A program made the position numbers and the translations under genes. Below the pieces are notes generated by a model that saw only the letters and a program-made list of their open reading frames with translations, was not told the DNA's origin and did no database searches. From Gaiellasilicea sp963730405 (GTDB taxonomy: Bacteria > Actinomycetota > Thermoleophilia > Gaiellales > Gaiellaceae), in the NCBI GenBank assembly GCA_963730405.1, contig CAVSRW010000009.1, forward strand, positions 172,112 through 236,111: a stretch of 64,000 nucleotides of DNA, written 5' to 3'. This document shows positions 16,929 through 25,769 of the stretch, piece by piece. Every line of letters begins with the position of its first letter. The stretch's first letter is position 1.

Positions 16929-18085
16929 CGGCCGACACCCGCGCAGAACTCGACGTAGTCGACGTACTCGGTGATCGAGGGATGCTCCCCGCAGACCGGG
17001 CAATCCGGGTCGCGCTGCACCGAGACCTCGTCGATCGTCGTCCCGAGCGCGTCGAGCAGGAGCAGCCGCCCCTGGAGCGAGTCGCCGATCCCGAGCACGA
17101 GCTTGAGCGCCTCGTTCGCCTGCAGCGAGCCGACGATGCCGGGCAGCACGCCGAGGACGCCGCCCTCGGCGCAGCTCGGCGCCAGCTCGGGCGGCGGCGG
17201 CGAGGGGAAGAGGCAGCGGTAGCAGGGCCCCTCGCCCGGGTTGAAGACGGTCACCTGGCCCTCGAAGCGGTAGATCGAGCCGTGCACGACCGGGATCCCG
17301 TGCCAGATCGAGGCGTCGTTGACGAGGTACCGCGTCGGGAAGTTGTCGGCGCCGTCGACGATCACGTCCCAGCCCTCGCCGAGGATCCGCTCGACGTTCT
17401 CGGACGTCAGCCGTTCCTCGAAGGTCTTGACCTCGACATCCGGGTTCAGCGCCTGGATCGTCCGCTTCGCAGACTCGACCTTCGGCTCGCCGAGCGATTC
17501 GGTCGAGTGGACGATCTGGCGCTGGAGGTTCGAGTCGTCGACGACGTCGGCGTCGACGATCCCGAGCGTGCCGACCCCGGCCGCCGCGAGGTAGAGCGAC
17601 GCGGGCGAGCCGAGCCCGCCGGCGCCGATCAGGAGGACGCGGCCTCCGAGCAGGCGCTCCTGGCCGGCCTCGCCGACCTCGGGGATCAGCAGGTGGCGCG
17701 AGTAGCGGCGCCGCTGGTCGGGCGAGAGCGAGCGCGGCGTCTCGATCGGGAAGCCGTTCCGCTTCCAGTCCGTGAAGCCGCCGGTGAGGGAGGTGACGTG
17801 CTCGTAGCCGAGGTCCTGCAGCGCCTTCGCCGCGAACGCGGAGCGCGAGCCGCCGGAGCAGTAGAGGACGATCTCCCGGGAGCGGTCGGGGACGAGACCC
17901 TCGATCCGCGACTCGAGGTTGCCGCGCGGGATGTGCACGGCGCCCGGGACGATCCCTTCCTCCCACTCGTCGCGCTCGCGGACGTCGACGAAGAGCGTCT
18001 CGCCGTGGCGCTCCCGCGCCTCGGCCGCGCCGATCTCGTCGATCTCGCCCTTCACGCGCGCGAGCAGTTCCCGGTACGTGGCCAT
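16925..18085 (-). CDS. Rhodanese-ThiF adenylyltransferase/sulfurtransferase (MoeZ/MoeB-like)
   Basis: 386 residues. An N-terminal rhodanese domain (about 1-115) with active Cys76 in LYCSGGSRS is followed by a ThiF/MoeB adenylation domain (120-380) with GAGGLGSPAS (154-163), DADVVDDSNLQRQ and zinc cysteines in CYRCLFP and CPVCG. It should adenylate the CysO C-terminus and load sulfur as thiocarboxylate. MoeZ usually carries the rhodanese at the C-terminus; here the order is reversed. ATG 18085 is chosen because upstream residues in frame show no similarity. Confidence 0.9.
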   Translation of the reverse strand: MATYRELLARVKGEIDEIGAAEARERHGETLFVDVRERDEWEEGIVPGAVHIPRGNLESRIEGLVPDRSREIVLYCSGGSRSAFAAKALQDLGYEHVTSLTGGFTDWKRNGFPIETPRSLSPDQRRRYSRHLLIPEVGEAGQERLLGGRVLLIGAGGLGSPASLYLAAAGVGTLGIVDADVVDDSNLQRQIVHSTESLGEPKVESAKRTIQALNPDVEVKTFEERLTSENVERILGEGWDVIVDGADNFPTRYLVNDASIWHGIPVVHGSIYRFEGQVTVFNPGEGPCYRCLFPSPPPPELAPSCAEGGVLGVLPGIVGSLQANEALKLVLGIGDSLQGRLLLLDALGTTIDEVSVQRDPDCPVCGEHPSITEYVDYVEFCAGVGR

Positions 18086-18136
18086 CTCTCTCGTAAACGG
18101 TAGCGCGGCGCATGCGATTCCCGGGAAGATCGCCGG

Positions 18137-19250
18137 ATGCGGTTCCTCTTCAGCTCCACGCCCGGAGACGGGCACGTGCGTCCGCTGCTCGGCCTCGCCC
18201 GCGCGCTGCGCGGCCGCGGCCACGAGGTCGTGTTCGCGACCGCCGCGGCCTGGGCGCCGAAGCTCGAGGAAGAGGGCTTCGAGGTCCTTCCGGCTGGGAT
18301 CGGACACGCCGAGGCCCGCGCGGCGATCCCGTTCGAGGAGTCCCGGCGGCTGGGGCCGCGCGAGGTCCGACTGTTCCTCTTCCCGCGGATCTTCGCTGCC
18401 AGCCATGCCCCTGCCAAGCTGCCGGACCTGCTCACGCATGCGGCGGAGTGGCGGGCGGAGGCGATCGTGCACGAGAGCGCCGACCTGGCGGCGCCGCTCG
18501 CAGCCGCCGCCCTCGGTCTCCCGTCCGTGAACCACTCGTTCGGCGTGATGGTCCCGCTCGCAGTCCTCGAGCGGGCGGCGGAGATGATCTCGCCCCTCTG
18601 GCGCGAGCACGGCCTGGAGCCGGATCCGCACGCGGGGGCGTTCCGCGGCCTCTACGTCGACGTCAGCCCGCCGAGCTTCGCTCTCGAGAGCGCCGCTCGG
18701 CCCGGCCGTCGGACTACGCTCGGCATCGAGGGGCAGCAGCTCGGGCCGCGAGCGTCTCGTGTACGCGACGATGGGGACGATCTGGAACGAGCCGGCGCAC
18801 TTCCGCGTCCTGCTCGACGCGCTCGCGGGCCGGCGGGCGCTCGTGACGACCGGTCACGGCGTCGACCCCGCCTCGCTCGAGCCGGTGCCGCCAGGGATCC
18901 GCGTCGAGCGCTTCGTGCCGCAGGAGGAGGTGCTGCCGCAGGCACTTGCGGTCGTCTCGCACGGAGGCTCGGGGACGATGCTCGGCGCGCTCGCGCACGG
19001 CCTCCCGCTCGTACTGCTCCCGCAGGGGGCCGATCAGTTCGACAACGCCGAGGCCTGCCGGAGGGCGGGAGTCGGGATCGTCCTGTCGCCGCACGAGGTG
19101 GCTGCGGCGTCGGTGCGGGCCGCAGTCGAGCAGGTGATCGACGAGCCCGAGTACGCGGCCGCCGCCGCGAGGGTCGCAGACGAGATCGCTGCCATGCCCT
19201 CGCCGGAGCGGGCCGCCAGGGCGGTCGAGGAGCACGCGGCCCGTCGCTAG
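18137..19250 (+). CDS. Glycosyltransferase (GT1/MGT-like), one frameshift
   Basis: About 370 residues. The N-terminal half has MRFLFSSTPGDGHVRPLLGLA, typical of UDP-sugar-dependent GT-B enzymes. The C-terminal half carries the donor-binding motif VSHGGSGTMLGALAHGLPLV followed by LLPQGADQFDNA. The frame shifts near 18744 in CTCGGGCCGCG, one surplus base. It probably glycosylates a small lipophilic acceptor; nothing nearby identifies it. It diverges from the cysteine operon (51-bp gap). Confidence 0.82.
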
Positions 19251-19259
19251 GGTGGCGCC

Positions 19260-20222
19260 GTGTCCGCACGCGTCCGTACAGCGATCATCGTCGCGGCGAT
19301 CGCAACGGCCGCCGCGGGCGTCGTCGCGGCCGCAGCGGTCTGGTCGGCAGAGGAGACCGACGGCGGGGCCGCCGCCGACGCGGCGCCGCAGCCTCGGGAG
19401 GGCGCGCCGCCGCTCGAGCTCTCGTTCGGGGTCAGAGACGACGCCGAGGCCGCCGACCTGCGCCGCGCCGCAGCGCTCTACCGGGAGGGAGAGCGGCAGC
19501 AGGCAGGCGCGATCTTCGCGGCGCACGACTCGCTCGAGGCGAAGCTCGGTGCCGCCTTCGCCGCCTGGCCGGGGACGCTCGACCGGGTCGAGCAGCTCGG
19601 CGCCCTCTACCCGCGTAGCGCGCTCGTCCAGCTCCACCTCGGCCTCGCCCGCTTCTGGGCCGGCACGGCAGGCGCGCTGACCGCCTGGCGCGAGGCACGC
19701 GACGTCGAGCCGGACACGCCGTACGCCGTCCGCGCGAACGACTTCATCCACCCGGAGTTCGCGCCGGGGTTGCCCGGCTTCACCGTCAGCTTCGACTACG
19801 ACGTCCGCGGCGAGACACCGGCCGAGCAACTGGAGACCCTGGCGGCCGACCGGACGCTGCGCGGCCGGCTCCTCCACGGGATCGCGCTGCAGGGCCTAGG
19901 CCGTCCCGTCTCCGCCGAGCGCGCGTTCGCGGAGGCGGTCGAGCTCGCGCCGAACGACGTCGACGCACTCGTGGCCGACGCGGTCGGGCGCTACGACAAG
20001 GGAAATCCTGCCGCCTCGTTCTCGCGGCTCGGCCCGCTGAGCAAGCGTTTTCCGGAGGCCGCGACCGTGCGTTTCCACCTCGGGCTCCTCCTGTTGTGGC
20101 AGGGGGACGTCCAGGAGGCGACACGGCAGCTCGAGCTCGCGCGCGCCGCGCAGCCCGGCAGCAAGATCGCGCGCGAGGCGACACGCTTCCTCGATGCTGT
20201 TCGCAAAGCAGGGACCGACTGA
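19260..20222 (+). CDS. Membrane-anchored TPR-like protein
   Basis: 320 residues with an N-terminal membrane anchor (VRTAIIVAAIATAAAGVVAAAAVW) and then alpha-helical repeats resembling tetratricopeptides (ALVQLHLGLARFWAGTAGAL, HGIALQGLGRPVSAERAFAEAVELAP, VRFHLGLLLLWQGDVQEATRQLELA). It probably acts as a scaffold on the outer face. GTG 19260 lies 6 nt after TAGGGT (19248-19253), whose TAG is the stop of the glycosyltransferase; a leaderless start is likely. Confidence 0.7.
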   Translation: MSARVRTAIIVAAIATAAAGVVAAAAVWSAEETDGGAAADAAPQPREGAPPLELSFGVRDDAEAADLRRAAALYREGERQQAGAIFAAHDSLEAKLGAAFAAWPGTLDRVEQLGALYPRSALVQLHLGLARFWAGTAGALTAWREARDVEPDTPYAVRANDFIHPEFAPGLPGFTVSFDYDVRGETPAEQLETLAADRTLRGRLLHGIALQGLGRPVSAERAFAEAVELAPNDVDALVADAVGRYDKGNPAASFSRLGPLSKRFPEAATVRFHLGLLLLWQGDVQEATRQLELARAAQPGSKIAREATRFLDAVRKAGTD

Positions 20223-20298
20223 TCGAAAGATGGGCCGAACGGCCTATGGCGCTTGGACCGAGCCTTTGGCAAGCTCTCGCAGCTTTGTAAGGAGAGTG

Positions 20299-20327
20299 TT
20301 GCGAATTGCCAAAGTCGCGACTACTCT
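20299..20327 (+). promoter_or_regulatory. Promoter of the principal sigma factor gene
   Basis: TTGCGA (20299-20304), a 17-bp spacer and TACTCT (20322-20327), about 27 bp before the GTG start with GGAGGGGG ribosome site between. CTTTGGCAA (20264-20272) and TTGCCAAAG (20306-20314) form a 9-bp inverted repeat whose second arm lies in the spacer, a possible control site. Confidence 0.6.
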
Positions 20328-20354
20328 CAGAGCGCGATCGGAGGGGGAGCCGAA

Positions 20355-21431
20355 GTGAGCGCAGGGGCAAGCACCAGCACTGTCGAACAGCAGGGATTCG
20401 ACGTACTCGCGAGCAGCGAGGTCCGGAGCCTGCTCGAGAGCGGGAAGCTGAACGGGAAGCTGATCGCCGAGGACATCGCGACGGCGCTGGACGAGCTCGA
20501 TCTCGACGCCGCCCAGCTGGATGAGTTCTACGCCGCGCTCGAGGAGCTCAAGATCGAGGTCGTCGAGCGGGAGGAGCCCGAGGCCGATCTCGACGAGGGG
20601 CGCGAGGTCTCGACCGACACGCTGCAGCTCTTCCTCAAGGACATCGGCAAGGTGCCGCTGCTCACCGCCGCCCAGGAAGTCGAGCTGGCGAAGCGGATCG
20701 AGCGCGGCGAGCACGCTGCGAAGCAGGCGATGGTCGAGGCGAACCTGCGCCTCGTCGTCTCGATCGCCAAGCGCTACCGCAACCAGGGCCTGCCGTTCCT
20801 CGACCTGATCCAGGAGGGCACGATCGGCCTCGTTCGCGCGGCGGAGAAGTTCGACTACCGGAAGGGCTTCAAGTTCTCGACCTACGCGACCTGGTGGATC
20901 CGCCAGGCGGTCGCGAGAGCGCTCGCCGACAAGGCGCGGACGATCCGCATGCCCGTGCACGTGGTCGAGAAGCTGAACAAGATCGTGCGCACGGAGCGGG
21001 CCCTGCGCGCCAAGCTCGGTCGCGAGCCCAGCGCGATCGAGATCGGTATGGAGCTCGACCTGCACCCGGAGGAGATCGAGCAGATCCGGCGCAGCGCGCA
21101 GACTCCGATCTCGCTCGAGAAGCCGGTCGGCGACGAGGACGAGTCCGAGTTCGGGCACTTCCTCACCGACGAGACGATGCCGCTGCCCGACGAGCAGGCC
21201 GAGGAGACGCTGCGCAACGAGGCGCTCCGCTCGATTCTGAAGTCCCTCTCGCACCGCGAGCGGCGCGTGCTCGAGCTCCGGTACGGGCTCGACGGCGAGC
21301 AGCCGCGGACGCTGGACGAGGTCGGGAAGGCGTTCAACGTCACGCGCGAGCGGATCCGCCAGATCGAGAACCAGGGGCTGAAGAAGCTCCGGGCGCTCGC
21401 GCTCGCCGCACAGCTCCGCGACGTCGCCTAG
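20355..21431 (+). CDS. rpoD: RNA polymerase principal sigma factor (RpoD/SigA)
   Basis: 358 residues from GTG 20355, preceded by GGAGGGGGAGC. It contains region 1.2 (DTLQLFLKDIGKVPLLTAAQE), region 2 with RLVVSIAKRYRNQGLPFLDLIQEG and the -10 recognition helix FKFSTYATWWIRQAV, region 3 (RIPVHVVEKLNK-like, here RMPVHVVEKLNK), and region 4.2 helix-turn-helix TLDEVGKAFNVTRERIRQIE. The acidic N-terminal segment is short. It directs transcription from TTGAC/TANNNT promoters such as those seen across the window. Confidence 0.95.
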   Translation: MSAGASTSTVEQQGFDVLASSEVRSLLESGKLNGKLIAEDIATALDELDLDAAQLDEFYAALEELKIEVVEREEPEADLDEGREVSTDTLQLFLKDIGKVPLLTAAQEVELAKRIERGEHAAKQAMVEANLRLVVSIAKRYRNQGLPFLDLIQEGTIGLVRAAEKFDYRKGFKFSTYATWWIRQAVARALADKARTIRMPVHVVEKLNKIVRTERALRAKLGREPSAIEIGMELDLHPEEIEQIRRSAQTPISLEKPVGDEDESEFGHFLTDETMPLPDEQAEETLRNEALRSILKSLSHRERRVLELRYGLDGEQPRTLDEVGKAFNVTRERIRQIENQGLKKLRALALAAQLRDVA

Positions 21432-21470
21432 TTCTTCGGCGCGCGCGCGGGTCTGACTAGACTCGCGCGC

Positions 21471-22808
21471 GTGACCGCGATGCCCAGCGAGTGGTTCGAC
21501 GAGCTCGGCGAGCTCCTGCGCATCCCTTCCGTCAGCGCCGACGCCGCGCACAAGGACGACGTCGTCCGCGCGGCGGAGTGGGTCGCGGAGAAGGTGCGAC
21601 GGAGCGGCGGGGAGGCCGAGCTCGTGCCGTACGGGGAGCGACCGATGGTCGTCGGCGAGATCCGGGCCTCGAACGGCGCCGCCGATGCGCCGACGATCCT
21701 CTGCTACGGCCACTTCGACGTGCAGCCGCCGGCGCCGCTCGAGCTCTGGGAGTCGGATCCGTTCGAGGCGACGATCCGGGACGAGTGGGTCTACGCGCGC
21801 GGCGTCGCCGACGACAAGGGTCAGCTCTGGATGCTCCTGCACGCGGCCGGCCTGCTCGCCGCGGAGGGCGCTCTGCCGATCAACATCCGGCTCGTCTCCG
21901 ACGGCGAGGAGGAGGTCGGCGGCCAGTCGATCGTCGAGTTCCTGCAGCAGGACGAGCGCGGCGCCGACGCCTGCGTCATCTTCGACGGCGGGATGGAGAA
22001 CCGGAACCTGCCCGCGATCTCGATCGCGACCCGCGGGCTCGCCGCCTTCAACCTCCGCGTCAAGACGGGCTCGCGCGACCTGCACTCCGGGATGTACGGG
22101 AACGCGGCGCTGAACGCGATCCATGCGCTCAACCAGACGCTGACGGGGATCCTCCCGCGCGACGGGCGGGTGCCCGATGCGCTGCGGGTCGGGATCGCGC
22201 CGGTCACCGACGAGGAGCGCGCCGGCTGGGAGAAGCAACCGCCGGGCGCCGACGTGCTGCGCGCGGCCGGCGCCGTCCCCTACGACGCGGACGCGGCCGA
22301 CGAGTTCTACCTCCGCACCACTGCCGAGACCTCCGTCGACGTCAACGGCATCCTGGGCGGCAAGCCCGGGCTCAAGAACACGACCGTGATCAGCGACGCG
22401 CAGGCGAACTTCACCGTCCGGCTCGCGCCCGGCCAGTCTCCGGGCGAGGTCGTGCCCGAGGTCGAGCGGCTGCTCGGCGAGGCGGCGCCGGAGGGCGCGA
22501 CGATCGAGGTCGAGGAGCTGCCCGGCTCGACCCGCCCCGGCCTCGTCGCGGCCGGCTCGCCGGTGATCAAGATCGCCCAGGACGCATTCGAGGCCGCCTT
22601 CGGCGTCCGCCCGATCCTGACCCGCTCCGGCGGGACGCTGCCGATCATGCCGGCGCTGATGGACAAGGGCATCCCGACGATCCTGACCGGCTTCGCGCTG
22701 CCCGAGAGCAGCGTCCACTCGCCGAACGAGCGGATGCTGGTCGAGTTCTTCCCGCGCGGAGTCGCGACGATGAAGGAGCTCTACACCCGCCTTGGCGACC
22801 TCTCCTAA
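21471..22808 (+). CDS. M20 family dipeptidase
   Basis: 445 residues, carnosinase/CNDP-like M20 peptidase: YGHFDVQPPAPLELWESDPFE, GVADDKGQLWMLL, SDGEEEVGGQSI (catalytic Glu pair) and SRDLHSGMYGNAALNA in the dimerisation lid. It hydrolyses dipeptides using two metal ions. GTG 21471 is 7 nt after TAGACT (21458-21463), the leaderless spacing. The next peptidase gene overlaps its end by 17 nt, so the two form a peptide-utilisation pair. Confidence 0.9.
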   Translation: MTAMPSEWFDELGELLRIPSVSADAAHKDDVVRAAEWVAEKVRRSGGEAELVPYGERPMVVGEIRASNGAADAPTILCYGHFDVQPPAPLELWESDPFEATIRDEWVYARGVADDKGQLWMLLHAAGLLAAEGALPINIRLVSDGEEEVGGQSIVEFLQQDERGADACVIFDGGMENRNLPAISIATRGLAAFNLRVKTGSRDLHSGMYGNAALNAIHALNQTLTGILPRDGRVPDALRVGIAPVTDEERAGWEKQPPGADVLRAAGAVPYDADAADEFYLRTTAETSVDVNGILGGKPGLKNTTVISDAQANFTVRLAPGQSPGEVVPEVERLLGEAAPEGATIEVEELPGSTRPGLVAAGSPVIKIAQDAFEAAFGVRPILTRSGGTLPIMPALMDKGIPTILTGFALPESSVHSPNERMLVEFFPRGVATMKELYTRLGDLS

Positions 22809-24072
22809 CGCCGAATTCGTCACGCCGCTCGCGGCCGAGCTGGCCGCGGACGTGCTCGACCGCTTCCTCCGCTACGCCCGCATCGACACGCAGTCGGCGT
22901 ACGGTGTCGACGCCTCGCCGTCGACCGAGAAGCAGCTCGACCTAGCGCGGCTGCTCCGCGACGAGCTGGAGCAGATCGGTCTCGACGACGTCCGTCTCGA
23001 CGAGCACGGCTACGTCTACGGCTCGCTGCCGGGCAAGGAGTCGGCGCCTGCGATCGGCCTGATCGCGCACGTGGACACGTCCCCTGACGTGACCGCCACC
23101 GGCGTCAGCCCGATCGTCCACGAGGGCTACGACGGCGGCACGATCGAGCTGCCCGGCGAGGGCGTCGTGCTCGACCCTGCCGAGCTGCCGCTCCTGCAGA
23201 AGAAGGTCGGGCACGACATCGTCACCACCGACGGCACGACGCTCCTCGGCGCCGACGACAAGGCAGGCGTCGCCGAGATCATGGCCGCGGTCGCGTATCT
23301 GAAGGCGCACGCGGAGCTCGAGCGCGCGCCGATCAAGGTCTGCTTCACGGTCGACGAGGAGGTCGCGGGCGGCGCCGATCATCTCGACATCGACTCGTTC
23401 GGTGCCCGCTACGCGTACACGCTCGACGGCGCCGAGATCGGCGAGATCGAGGCCGAGACGTTCAACGCGACGAAGGTCGTCGTCACGATCCGCGGCCGCT
23501 CGACGCATCCCGGCACGGCCAAGGGCCAGCTCGTGAACGCGGTCAAGCTCGCCTCCGATTTCGTCGCGGCCTTCCCGCGCGACGGTCTCTCGCCGGAGAC
23601 GACGGAGGAGCGCGAGGGCTTCGTCCATCCCCACAAGGTCGTGGGCGGCACCGAGGAGACGCTGGTCGAGTTCATCGTCCGCGACCACGACGCGGCGAAG
23701 ATGGAGGAGCACCTCGAGCTGATCCGGAGGCTCGCCGGCGAGATCCGCGAGCGCGAGCCGCGCGCGGCCGTCGAGATCGAGGAGGAGGAGCAGTACCGGA
23801 ACATGGGCGAGGTGATCGACCAGCATCCGGAGGTGATCGAGGCCGCGGTCGAGGCCGTCCGCCGGCTCGGCGTCGAACCGGTGCACACGATCATCCGCGG
23901 CGGCACCGACGGCGCCCGCCTCTCGCACCGCGGCCTGCCGACGCCGAACCTCTTCACCGGCGGCTCCGAGTACCACTCGCGCCGCGAGTGGGCGAGCGTG
24001 CAGGACATGGCCGCGGCCGCCGCGATGCTGGTCGAGCTCGCCCAGGTCTGGGCCGAGCACGGCCCCTCGTAA
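22792..24072 (+). CDS. pepT: Tripeptide aminopeptidase (peptidase T)
   Basis: 426 residues, M20B family. PepT signatures: FLRYARIDTQSAYG at the N-terminus, GLIAHVDTSPDVTA (metal ligand), LGADDKAGVAEIM, FTVDEEVAGGADHLD and RGRSTHPGTAKGQLVNA, ending IRGGTDGARLSHRGLPTPNLFTGG. It removes N-terminal residues from tripeptides in the cytosol. TTG 22792 is the likely start, inside the preceding gene. Its TAA stop is part of a GTAACAG palindrome. Confidence 0.92.
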   Translation: MATSPNAEFVTPLAAELAADVLDRFLRYARIDTQSAYGVDASPSTEKQLDLARLLRDELEQIGLDDVRLDEHGYVYGSLPGKESAPAIGLIAHVDTSPDVTATGVSPIVHEGYDGGTIELPGEGVVLDPAELPLLQKKVGHDIVTTDGTTLLGADDKAGVAEIMAAVAYLKAHAELERAPIKVCFTVDEEVAGGADHLDIDSFGARYAYTLDGAEIGEIEAETFNATKVVVTIRGRSTHPGTAKGQLVNAVKLASDFVAAFPRDGLSPETTEEREGFVHPHKVVGGTEETLVEFIVRDHDAAKMEEHLELIRRLAGEIREREPRAAVEIEEEEQYRNMGEVIDQHPEVIEAAVEAVRRLGVEPVHTIIRGGTDGARLSHRGLPTPNLFTGGSEYHSRREWASVQDMAAAAAMLVELAQVWAEHGPS

Positions 24073-24083
24073 CAGACTGTTGC
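24069..24083. repeat. GTAACAG palindrome (copy 3, imperfect)
   Basis: GTAACAGACTGTTGC, one mismatch from the perfect element. The TAA of pepT (24070-24072) lies inside it, as the TAG of the 11148 gene lies inside copy 2. Confidence 0.6.
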
Positions 24084-24118
24084 TTTCTCCGCCTCGGCGG
24101 CTGCTCGGGCGGGGCGGG

Positions 24119-24141
24119 CCAAGTAACAGACTGTTACTTGG
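24119..24141. repeat. GTAACAGACTGTTAC palindrome (copy 4)
   Basis: A 23-nt perfect inverted repeat identical to the copy at 11075-11097. It directly abuts the TAG stop (24142-24144 on the minus strand) of the amidohydrolase gene. With copy 3 it occupies the convergent gap between pepT and that gene, repeating the arrangement at 11.1 kb. Confidence 0.7.
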
Positions 24142-25678
24142 CTACTCCCACGGCGGGGGATTGTGCACCCAGCGGCCGCCGACCATCGTGGCGACGACCT
24201 GCACCTCCGGCAGCTCCTCGGATTCGATCGCCAGCGGGTCGCGGTCGAGCACGACGAGGTCGGCGAGCATCCCGGGCAGGAGGCGGCCGCGCCTGCGCTC
24301 GTCGCCCGAGAGCCAGGTGGGAGCGACGCAGGTTGCGTGGAGCGCCTGCTCGACGGTCAGGGCCTCCTCGGGGTGCCATGCCGACCGCTCGTCGATCGTG
24401 CGCAGCACGCCGGCCGCGATCCCCGCGAGCGGGTCGAGCTCCTCGACGGGCGCGTCGGAGCCGTTCGCGACCAGCGCGCCCGAGTCCAGCAGCGAGCGGA
24501 ACGCGTAGGTACCTCCGAGCCGGTCGCCCCAGAACCGCTCGGCCAGGTCGCGGTCGGAGGGAGCGTGCGAGAGCTGCACGGAGCAGGCGACGCCGAGCGC
24601 CGCGAAGCGCGGGACGTCCTCCGGCGCGAGGCACTGCGCGTGCTCGACGCGCTGGCGCAGGCCCTTCGGCTGCCAGGCGTCTCGGGACGCCTCGAGCGCG
24701 TCGAGGACGTTGCGGTTCGCCTGGTCGCCGATCGCGTGCACGGCGACCGGCCAGCCGCGCTCGGCGCCGCGCCGGATGATCTCCTCCACCTCCTCGCGGC
24801 TCGTGATCTCGACGCCGGTGCCGTCGGTCATCAGCGCCGTGCGCGAGCCGAGCGTGCCGTCCATGAAGCACTTGAGGTAGCCGATCCGGAGATAGTCGTC
24901 TCCGAAGCCGCTCGCGAGCGAGAGCGCGGACACGTCGTCGAGCAGCTCGTGCGGGATCGAGCCCCAGACACGCAGGGAGAGGTTCCGCTCGTCGCGCAGC
25001 CGCTGGAAGATCCCCGGCGAGCCGAGCCAGCCGTCCTTGTCGTGGATCGCGCCGACGCCGCGCGAGGCCGCGAGCTTGAGGCCGGCGCGCGTCGCCTCGA
25101 CCCACTCGTCCTGCGAGGTGTAGACGTGGCGCTCGCGGAACGTCCAGGCGGACTCCTCGCGCAGCACGCCGGTCGGCTCGCCCCGCTCGTCGCGCTCGAC
25201 GACGCCGCCGGCCGCCTCCAGGTCGCCGCCTGCGACGGCGAGCGCGGCCGAGTTGAGCCAGGCCGAGTGGTAGTCCTTGGAGAAGAAGATCGCGGGCGTC
25301 TCGCCCGTCACCTCGTCGAGCGCCTCCTTCGTCGGCTCGGTGGCCGGGCTCCAGTCTCCGCTACGCCAGCCGTAGCCGCGGAGCCAGCGGCCCGGTCGGC
25401 CTGTCGGCCTCGCGGATGCGCGCGAGCGCCTCGTCCAGCGACGCGCAGCCCTCCAGCTTCACCTGCCGCTGGTTCAGCGACCAGGTCGGGAAGTGGACGT
25501 GCGAGTCGGTGAAGGCGGGGAGGACGCAGCGGCCGCCGAGGTCGACGACCTCCGGGCTTGCGAGCGCGGTCTCGTGGACGCCGACACCGCCGGCGATGTG
25601 GGCGCCGGCGATCGCGAGCGCGCGCGCGACCGGCAGCTGCGGATCCATCGTCCGGACGACCCCGTTCTCGAGGATCAC
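24142..25678 (-). CDS. Amidohydrolase (YtcJ-like), one frameshift
   Basis: About 512 residues, metal-dependent hydrolase superfamily. The N-terminal part (VILENGVVRTMDPQLP, then PAFTDSHVHF with the metal His pair) shifts near 25392 in ACCGGGCCGCTGG (minus strand). After removing one base it continues GRWLRGYGWRSGDW, the typical YtcJ segment. C-terminal marks are GAIHDKDGW, VAVHAIGDQANRNVLDALE, and NGSDAPVEELDPLAGIAAGV. It hydrolyses an unknown amide or cyclic amide. GTG 25678 lies 7 nt after TAGGCT, a leaderless layout. Confidence 0.85.
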
Positions 25679-25769
25679 GGCGCTGAGCCTAGCCCGTACA
25701 GAACCCTTCCACTCTCCTAACACGGTCTTGACCGCGGCCCGATTTGCTCTCTCGCGCAAGCGGCGAAGG

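Noticed and set aside
25679..25769. A promoter at TTGACC near 25727 for the Fn3 repeat gene
   Set aside because: No acceptable -10 hexamer lies 16-18 bp downstream.
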